Origin: Candidatus Sumerlaeota bacterium
Lineage (GTDB): Bacteria > Sumerlaeota > Sumerlaeia > JAFGJS01
Direction of reading: 5' to 3'
Assembly: GCA_016928995.1 (NCBI GenBank)
Contig: JAFGJS010000133.1
Span: 1 to 20,260, forward strand
Length of the DNA stretch: 20,260 nucleotides
Shown here piece after piece: positions 15,264-20,260 of the stretch (position 1 is its first letter; each line of letters opens with the position of its first letter). A program made the translations under genes and the position numbers. The notes beneath the pieces are model-generated. The model saw nothing but the letters and a program-made list of their open reading frames with translations, had not been told where the DNA came from and did not search any database.

Positions 15264-16832
15264 ATGAAAGTCGAGGCAAATAAAGTGAGCACACGGTCCA
15301 TCGGTTTATACATCGCCCTTTTTGCGCTCTGGGTGCTGATCTGCGGCTGGATGTTCGCGGAGCATCAACGTCTGGATCACGACGAACGCGAAAAACTCCT
15401 CACGCGGGCGCACGACATCTCGTCCACCGTCGGTGTCGTGATCCGCTCGCAGGGGCGTTTCGGCATTATTCCGCAGCCGCATCTGGACGCCATCCTGCAG
15501 GAGCTCAACACGCTCAGCGAGCTGAAAACCGTCGCCCTGATCAACTCTGCCGGCGAGGTGGTCTCCGAACTGGGCGAACCGATGGAGATCGATATCAACA
15601 GCGACATTCTTTCTCGCGACGGCTCATACTGGCAGGAGGACGGCGTGCTGGTGGTCAACGTGGTGGATTTCGGTCCCAATACGCGCGATGATGGAACCAC
15701 GCGTCCCGCGACGATTCTGATCCGCGAGGAAGACATTGCCACATCCGATACGGCGTCCGCCGAGGAGGACGACGAGGGGCGGGATTGGGGGCGTCGCGGA
15801 CCGCCGCCGCCTCAGGATGAGAGCGGGCAGAACACGGAGACGCGCAATAATAATTTCCCGCCGCCGCCTCCGCCGGACGATGACAGCAATCCGGAAAGAC
15901 GGCGCGGACGGAAGTTCTGGCATGACTTCCGGCGTTTCGTGCGAAACGCCAGCGGCGAGGATTGGGATCGTCTGCGCCAAAAGCGCGGTTTGTACGGATT
16001 GGCGCTCCGCATCTCGACGGAATCGCTGGAACAGACATTGCGATCAGATGGACTGATGCGTTTCGGTCTCAGCGCATTCTCGCTGGCAGCCATGCTCGGA
16101 TTGGGCGTCGCCTGGCGTAATTTCGAGAAGACCAATCAATTGCAATTGCGGCTGGTGCGCCTGGATGAACTGAACAATCACCTACAGGAAATGAATATCG
16201 CCTCGGCCGGACTGGCCCATGAGACGCGCAATCCGCTCAACATCATCCGCGGCATCGCTCAGACGGTCTCCAAGGAACTGGAGCCTGACGCTGAAGCGCG
16301 CATAAAGCTGCAACAGATTGTGGCCGAGGCGGATCGCGTCGCCGGGCGGTTGAATGAGTTCATCAACTATTCCAAACCCCTGGAGCCCAAACTCAGCCCC
16401 GTGCGTCTGTCGCAGATCGTCGAGGACGTACGGCGCACGCTGGAAGCCGATCTGGAGGAAAAATCCATCGTCCTGTCGATCGACGGAGCGGATTTTACCG
16501 TCGAAGCCGACGAAATGCACTTGCGTCAGGCGCTGTTTAACCTCATGCTGAACGCAATTCAGGCGACGCCGGAAAATGGTGAGGTTCGTGTGGCGTGGCA
16601 GTCGGCTGGCGGACGCGCGCAAGTCGAAGTAGCCGACAATGGCTCCGGAGTGGATCCTTCGATTGTTTCGACGCTCTTCAAGCCATACGTCACCACGCGC
16701 GAAGACGGCACGGGCCTGGGCCTGGCCATCGTGCGGCAGATCGCTCTGGCGCATCACTGGGACGCGGTCCATCAGGCCAACCAGCCCAATGGCGCGATTT
16801 TCCGGCTGCAAGGCATGAAAATCATCGGCTGA
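15264..16832 (+). CDS. Membrane sensor histidine kinase with Pro-rich sensor insert
   Basis: This 522-residue sensor has two membrane helices (about 13-32 and 265-283) flanking a periplasmic region of about 230 residues. That region has a PAS/Cache-like start (LSELKTVALINSAGEVVSEL, 84-103) and then an acidic, Pro/Arg/Asn-rich insert (about 165-215) with runs of four and six prolines. The cytoplasmic kinase part has the H-box GLAHETRNPLNIIRG (His319), the N-box LFNLMLNAIQATP, G1 VADNGSG and G2 DGTGLGLAIV. It resembles the NtrB/ZraS/PilS group, which partners NtrC-type regulators, and such a regulator follows 13 bases later. ATG 15264 has only a weak GCAGG upstream; the in-frame GTG at 15285 has GAGG 8 bases upstream and may be the true start. 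Placement right after the secretin suggests that it monitors the secretion apparatus or envelope (inference). Confidence 0.88.
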   Translation: MKVEANKVSTRSIGLYIALFALWVLICGWMFAEHQRLDHDEREKLLTRAHDISSTVGVVIRSQGRFGIIPQPHLDAILQELNTLSELKTVALINSAGEVVSELGEPMEIDINSDILSRDGSYWQEDGVLVVNVVDFGPNTRDDGTTRPATILIREEDIATSDTASAEEDDEGRDWGRRGPPPPQDESGQNTETRNNNFPPPPPPDDDSNPERRRGRKFWHDFRRFVRNASGEDWDRLRQKRGLYGLALRISTESLEQTLRSDGLMRFGLSAFSLAAMLGLGVAWRNFEKTNQLQLRLVRLDELNNHLQEMNIASAGLAHETRNPLNIIRGIAQTVSKELEPDAEARIKLQQIVAEADRVAGRLNEFINYSKPLEPKLSPVRLSQIVEDVRRTLEADLEEKSIVLSIDGADFTVEADEMHLRQALFNLMLNAIQATPENGEVRVAWQSAGGRAQVEVADNGSGVDPSIVSTLFKPYVTTREDGTGLGLAIVRQIALAHHWDAVHQANQPNGAIFRLQGMKIIG

Positions 16833-16845
16833 CGCTAAGGCTAGC

Positions 16846-18198
16846 ATGGGCGAACATCATCGCAACATCCTGATCGTGGACGACGATCCGGGGCAGCGCA
16901 GTCTGCTGGCGGCGCTGCTGGAGCGGCGTGGTTATCACATTCTCATGGCGGACAATGCCCAAGTCGCCCTCGAGATCTTCCGTTCCAAGCCGGTCCATAT
17001 GATCATCTCTGACGTGCGCATGCCCGGCATGAGCGGACTCGATATGTTGCGCGAAATCCGCGACCAGTCGCCGGACGTCCCCGTGCTGATGGTCACCGCT
17101 TATCCCGAAATCCGCGACGCGGTCAACTCCATCCGCGACGGCGCCGTCAACTACCTCGAAAAGCCGATCGACCTGGAGGAATTACAGCGTCTGATTGAGC
17201 AGACGCTCATCAGCGGGCAAACGCCGGATGACGAGTCCGGGCCGGACGCCGAAGAGAAATTGCCTTCTGGCGTCGTAGCGATGAGCGCCGCGATGCGCAG
17301 CGTTTTCCGTGACGCGGCCGTTGTCGCGCCCACCGACACGCGCATCCTGATCACCGGCGAAAGCGGAACGGGCAAGGAGGTTATCGCGGATTTTATTCAC
17401 GCCCACAGCGCCCGCGCGGAGGGTCCGCTGGTCAAGATCAACTGCGCCGCTTTTCCCGAGACGCTGCTGGAGAGCGAGCTCTTCGGTCATGAGAAAGGCG
17501 CCTTCACCGGCGCCGCTCAGCAGCGCATCGGCCGCTTTGAGGAAGCCAGCGGCGGCGCCATGTTTCTCGATGAGATCGGCGAGATGCCCTTGCCGTTGCA
17601 AGCCAAACTGCTGCGCGTGATTCAGGACGGCGCCTTTCAGCGGCTGGGATCGAACCGGACGATCATGACCAACGCCCGTATCCTGGCCGCCACAAACCGC
17701 AATCTGGAGCAGGAAGTGAAGGAGAAGCGCTTCCGCGAGGATCTGCTCTTTCGTCTTAACGTCTTCGAGATTTACGTCCCGCCCCTGCGCGAACGCGCCG
17801 ATGACATCGTGCCGCTGGCCAACGCCTTCGCCGCGAAATATTCCAACGGCCGCTTTCGTTTCTCCGCGGAAACCATCAGCTGCCTCACGCTTTACGATTG
17901 GCCGGGCAACGTGCGCGAGCTGGCCAACGCAATGGAACGCGCCTGCCTGATCTCGCGCGGCGGCATCATCCTGCCCGAACACCTGCCCAAGCGCGTCAAC
18001 GCCGCCGTGATGGAACTGAAACACGAGGCAGACGGCGTCAAGCGCAGCCGCATGGAGGACGTCGAACGCAGCGTGATTCTGCAAACGTTGCAGCAAAACA
18101 ACCACAACCGGTCCGAAACCGCCCGTCAACTCGGCATCAGCCGCCGCACACTGCAATATAAACTGCAGCACTACAAAGAACAAGGCTTTGACGTTTGA
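16846..18198 (+). CDS. NtrC-family sigma-54-dependent response regulator
   Basis: This 450-residue activator has three domains. The receiver (about 7-120) has VDDDPGQ, phospho-acceptor Asp56 in ISDVRMPGMSG, Thr84 and Lys106 in YLEKPI. The AAA+ sigma-54 activation domain (about 140-370) has Walker A GESGTGKE (171-178), the sigma-54 contact loop GAFTGA (218-223), Walker B GGAMFLDEIGEM, and then RFREDLLFRLNVFEI and WPGNVREL. The Fis-type helix-turn-helix (about 405-450) ends RSETARQLGISRRTLQYKL. All catalytic residues are present, so it should be active. An AAGG precedes ATG 16846, 13 bases after the kinase stop. Its probable target is the sigma-54 promoter at 3012-3027; this is inference. No convincing terminator is visible directly after it. 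Confidence 0.95.
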   Translation: MGEHHRNILIVDDDPGQRSLLAALLERRGYHILMADNAQVALEIFRSKPVHMIISDVRMPGMSGLDMLREIRDQSPDVPVLMVTAYPEIRDAVNSIRDGAVNYLEKPIDLEELQRLIEQTLISGQTPDDESGPDAEEKLPSGVVAMSAAMRSVFRDAAVVAPTDTRILITGESGTGKEVIADFIHAHSARAEGPLVKINCAAFPETLLESELFGHEKGAFTGAAQQRIGRFEEASGGAMFLDEIGEMPLPLQAKLLRVIQDGAFQRLGSNRTIMTNARILAATNRNLEQEVKEKRFREDLLFRLNVFEIYVPPLRERADDIVPLANAFAAKYSNGRFRFSAETISCLTLYDWPGNVRELANAMERACLISRGGIILPEHLPKRVNAAVMELKHEADGVKRSRMEDVERSVILQTLQQNNHNRSETARQLGISRRTLQYKLQHYKEQGFDV

Positions 18199-18622
18199 GC
18201 AATTTTACGCCCCTCTATCTCGATTAAATATCTTTTCAGCCTTCCCAATACTCCTAATCAGAATCAGAGGCGCATTCCGTCTGTTCGCAAATGGTATATA
18301 AACCGTTGCGTTTAGTTCGATTACGTACATAAAGTAAAATTTGGCATGCATTCAACGCCAATCATCTCTGCATCGATGCCATCCTGTTTGGTTAGGCATC
18401 CGCTGTCTTCATCAGCGCCCTGATATAACTGATGGGAATTTTTTATCGAGTTATTGAATTCTGGAAATTTTCCTTCACCTCTTTTTTTTTCCAGGTAGCA
18501 AACGAACATTAATAATGAAATTTACAGGCATAAATAAATGAAAATCAATAAAATATAGTGATTATGCGTGATTTATTCAAGAAAAGTACTGAAATGTCAA
18601 AATAAATATACTGTAAAATGAC

Positions 18623-18650
18623 TTGACGTAATTGATGCATATAGTATAAG
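18623..18650 (+). promoter_or_regulatory. Candidate sigma-70 promoter in the AT-rich spacer
   Basis: TTGACG (18623-18628) and TATAAG (18645-18650) are 16 bases apart and each matches consensus at five of six positions. Transcription would begin near 18657, about 40 bases upstream of the small ORF at 18699 and about 580 bases upstream of the beta-helix gene. It could therefore drive either one. Confidence 0.4.
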
Positions 18651-18698
18651 ACTATATCAAATTTGGGGAAGGCTTTATTTTTTTTACACGAGTCGGTA

Positions 18699-18806
18699 AT
18701 GCCTTTAATGCGATCGTCGAAGTATGAAAATGTGTGTTCATCCTGTGGTAATGCATATTACGTCTTAGAAATAATCGGTAAAAGTTTGAAATGTATTCGT
18801 GTTTAG
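18699..18806 (+). CDS. Tiny zinc-ribbon-like ORF, possibly a remnant
   Basis: ATG 18699 opens a 35-codon frame ending at TAG 18804-18806. Residues 10-33 contain N-V-C-S-S-C-G-N-A-Y-Y-V and then I-I-G-K-S-L-K-C. This spacing (CxxCG, aromatic, then GK..KC) is the pattern of small MJ0042-type zinc ribbons, where a final CxxC would complete the site. Here the fourth cysteine is replaced by Val directly before the stop. No good ribosome binding site is present. It could be the decayed start of a longer zinc-ribbon protein, a real micro-protein, or chance. A promoter-like sequence lies about 50 bases upstream. Confidence 0.3.
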   Translation: MPLMRSSKYENVCSSCGNAYYVLEIIGKSLKCIRV

Positions 18807-18846
18807 CGCTGTAGTGATTGTGTTCGTGTATAAAAGTAGTTGAATT

Positions 18847-18926
18847 TCAAGGCGTTCTATAACGAACGGGGATTCTTGTAAAGAGTATCGGGATGAGGCA
18901 GATGTATGCCGTATTCGTTGCCTTGA
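18847..18926 (+). other. Multi-stem foldable segment, possible leader RNA structure
   Basis: TCAAGGC (18847-18853) pairs with GCCTTGA (18920-18926), enclosing a short hairpin GTTC/GAAC (18854-18857 with 18864-18867), a weaker GATTCTT-type hairpin (about 18871-18889) and GGCA/TGCC (18897-18900 with 18907-18910). The arrangement is a closed stem with a multi-branch junction. I do not recognise it as a known riboswitch class, and the stems are short enough to be chance in AT-rich DNA. Confidence 0.2.
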
Positions 18927-19152
18927 TATCATGAAGTAATCTTATGGCGAGGGTTGGGGAAATGCAGCGAATTTTCAAGACCATCAGCGAGATCGCTTGT
19001 CCGGTTGTTTTATATGCTTCCCCTCGGCCACCGTAGAATCCTCACTGACTTCTCGCCATCACTCAGAATGGTTGTTTTTACTGATTAAGACTTTTCGGCT
19101 TGTTTTTTTTTAATGCCCTTTGGATCAGAAGGTTTGAAATGATGATCAGTTG

Positions 19153-19166
19153 GGAAATCGATTTCC
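19153..19166. promoter_or_regulatory. Perfect 14-bp palindrome, candidate operator
   Basis: GGAAATCGATTTCC is exactly self-complementary and lies 73 bases upstream of the beta-helix gene start. Perfect palindromes of this size typically bind dimeric helix-turn-helix regulators. No regulator can be assigned from the window. Confidence 0.35.
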
Positions 19167-19238
19167 AGCGTTGATGTTGCTGAAGTGTAGAGGTGGTTGA
19201 TGAAGTGCTTTCAGAACAACAAAAAAAGGGAGAGGAAA

Positions 19239-20260
19239 ATGAAAAAAATTACAGCATTGCTAAGTCTTATCGCCATATTCATGATGGGCGCCGGCATCGC
19301 GCAGGCAGAGCAGGTGTATTATTCCAGTGGCAGGTATTACTGGGATGCGGGCAATTCAACGGATCTGGCGACGGCGATTACCGGCGCCATCGGCTCCGGC
19401 AACCGCACAGTTGATATCTGGTGCGGTGGAACATTGTACTCGACAATCTATCTTCAACCCGGTCTGACATTGAAGTGTCATAACAATACGTTTATCAAGG
19501 GACACGGCGGCGATGGATTTTACCGTGATGGATCGGGCCCCTATGCATTTTACGATATGACATTGACGCGGAGCGACAAATCGGGCATGGGGATTCGGAC
19601 CAGCAGGGCTAGCGATGCGACCTTTGTGAATGTTAAAATCACTGGCGGCAGCATCGGCATCCGGGTCGACAGTCATCCGAGCCGTCCCTATGAAGATGGC
19701 CGCTGGGTTTATAATCTCTATGTGCAGGATTGCACTTTTGAGAATACCGGCAGTCACGGGCTCGAGACGTACGGCGTAGACGGCTGTGGAGTCTATGGGA
19801 TCACCGCCAATAACTGCGGCGAGTGCGGAGTGCTGTTCAACAAAACCCTCAACGCCTCTACCGGCACGGTGAATGCCTATCGTTGCTGTTACGGCGGCGG
19901 CTATGCAGGATTGCGTTATGCCAATACCTGCGGCAACAGCACAGCGAATATGCTCTATGCCGATGAGTGCGGACGTGGCTACTTCGTGCTCACGGGCAGT
20001 TATAACATCACATTGAAGAACTGCCAGATCACAGATTGCAGCGATGTCGGCATCTGGCTGGAAAACGTCACGAATTGCTCCGTCCAATCCGGATGCTGCA
20101 ATTGCGGCGTCGCGGTCTCCGGCTCCGGCAGTTATGCCAACGTCAGTAGCACCTGCGGCTCCAGCAGCAGCTCCAGCAGCGGCATCACAGGCACCAAGAA
20201 AATCATCAACCGCGCCAGCGGCAAAGGGATGGACGCAGGCGGCAACAGCAACGGTTCGAA
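19239..20260 (+). CDS. Secreted Cys-rich parallel beta-helix protein with start of a ricin-type lectin domain (3'-truncated by window)
   Basis: The first 340 codons of a gene open at the right edge are present. A signal peptide (MKKITALLSL, core to about 20, cleavage after AQA at 23) leads into a right-handed parallel beta-helix region (about 35-300). Visible features include LQPGLTLKCHNNTFIKG, WVYNLYVQDCTFENTG and the repeated N-C or D-C turns typical of stacked coils, as in pectate-lyase-like folds. Seventeen cysteines are present, mostly one per predicted coil. A serine linker (308-314) precedes KKIINRASGKGMDAGGN, which matches the opening of a RicinB_lectin_2 / CBM13 repeat (x-I-x-N-x-x-S-G-K-x-x-D). 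It is probably an extracellular polysaccharide-active or -binding protein and a candidate T2SS substrate. No lyase catalytic residues can be assigned. GGGAGAGG just upstream is a strong ribosome binding site. Confidence 0.75.
   Translation, partial: MKKITALLSLIAIFMMGAGIAQAEQVYYSSGRYYWDAGNSTDLATAITGAIGSGNRTVDIWCGGTLYSTIYLQPGLTLKCHNNTFIKGHGGDGFYRDGSGPYAFYDMTLTRSDKSGMGIRTSRASDATFVNVKITGGSIGIRVDSHPSRPYEDGRWVYNLYVQDCTFENTGSHGLETYGVDGCGVYGITANNCGECGVLFNKTLNASTGTVNAYRCCYGGGYAGLRYANTCGNSTANMLYADECGRGYFVLTGSYNITLKNCQITDCSDVGIWLENVTNCSVQSGCCNCGVAVSGSGSYANVSSTCGSSSSSSSGITGTKKIINRASGKGMDAGGNSNGS

Larger units (their letters stand above)
18199..19238. other. AT-rich intergenic region, about 1 kb
   Basis: This long spacer is visibly AT-richer than the flanking genes, with several T-runs. 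It contains a probable promoter (18623-18650), a short zinc-ribbon-like ORF (18699-18806), a segment able to fold into several stems (18847-18926) and a perfect palindrome (19153-19166). A minus-strand frame at 18321-18509 (62 codons) shows no recognisable motif and I do not call it. The AT bias and mixed remnants suggest either an extended regulatory leader or the scar of an earlier insertion. Confidence 0.5.

Noticed and set aside
18378-18393. Sigma-54-like GG-N10-GC at about 18390
   Set aside because: Only the invariant dinucleotides fit; both boxes otherwise diverge and no gene start lies at a suitable distance.
18321-18509. Minus-strand 62-codon frame in the AT-rich spacer
   Set aside because: It has no family resemblance and no ribosome binding site that I trust, and it is compatible with chance. 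It could be a relic but cannot be supported.
1-20260. CRISPR array, tRNA, rRNA or phage genes
   Set aside because: I saw no regularly spaced repeats, no cloverleaf-like segment with a recognisable T-loop, and no rRNA or phage signature on either strand.

Overview
The window is chromosomal DNA from a Gram-negative bacterium with an outer membrane. It encodes a type II secretion system (T2SS) whose secretin is made as two polypeptides. Coding DNA is fairly GC-rich and the spacers are clearly AT-richer. The extra, atypical pseudopilin, the glycine-rich Spy-like protein and the fast-diverging Gsp proteins suggest the PVC superphylum or a neighbouring candidate phylum (Hydrogenedentota- or Sumerlaeota-like). 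That placement is inference only; no marker gene is present.

Left part (1-2770). The N-terminal end of a transposase runs off the left edge on the minus strand, followed by its probable IS end and a 15-bp inverted repeat. Next is a minus-strand OsmC/Ohr-type peroxiredoxin. Two plus-strand genes follow: an isolated pseudopilin-like protein and a secreted SGNH esterase of the rhamnogalacturonan acetylesterase type (CE12-like). They end at a good Rho-independent terminator.

Centre (2880-15236). A well-formed sigma-54 (-24/-12) promoter precedes a small secreted Spy/CpxP-like protein. After it comes a tightly packed T2SS cluster in the order E-F-G-H-I-J-K-L-M-C-D(N-half)-D(C-half). Most neighbours overlap by 1-35 bases or lie a few bases apart, so this is very probably one operon. 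A 14-bp stem-loop separates the small first gene from gspE. The order differs from the classical C-D-E-F-G-H-I-J-K-L-M, with C and D moved to the end. No gspO (prepilin peptidase) or gspN is seen.

Right part (15264-18198). The cluster continues into a membrane histidine kinase and an NtrC-type sigma-54 activator carrying the GAFTGA motif. The sigma-54 promoter at the head, the candidate enhancer repeats in front of it and the sigma-54 activator at the tail suggest a self-contained regulatory loop for secretion.

Far right (18199-20260). About 1 kb of AT-rich DNA holds a putative promoter, a tiny zinc-ribbon-like ORF, a foldable segment and a perfect 14-bp palindrome. It leads into a large secreted, cysteine-rich parallel beta-helix protein that begins a ricin-type lectin domain at the right edge. 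This protein and the CE12-like esterase look like polysaccharide-degrading exoproteins and are reasonable candidate T2SS substrates.

The most notable observation is the split secretin. The gene boundary falls inside the low-complexity loop of an extra N-domain, and each half has its own signal peptide.
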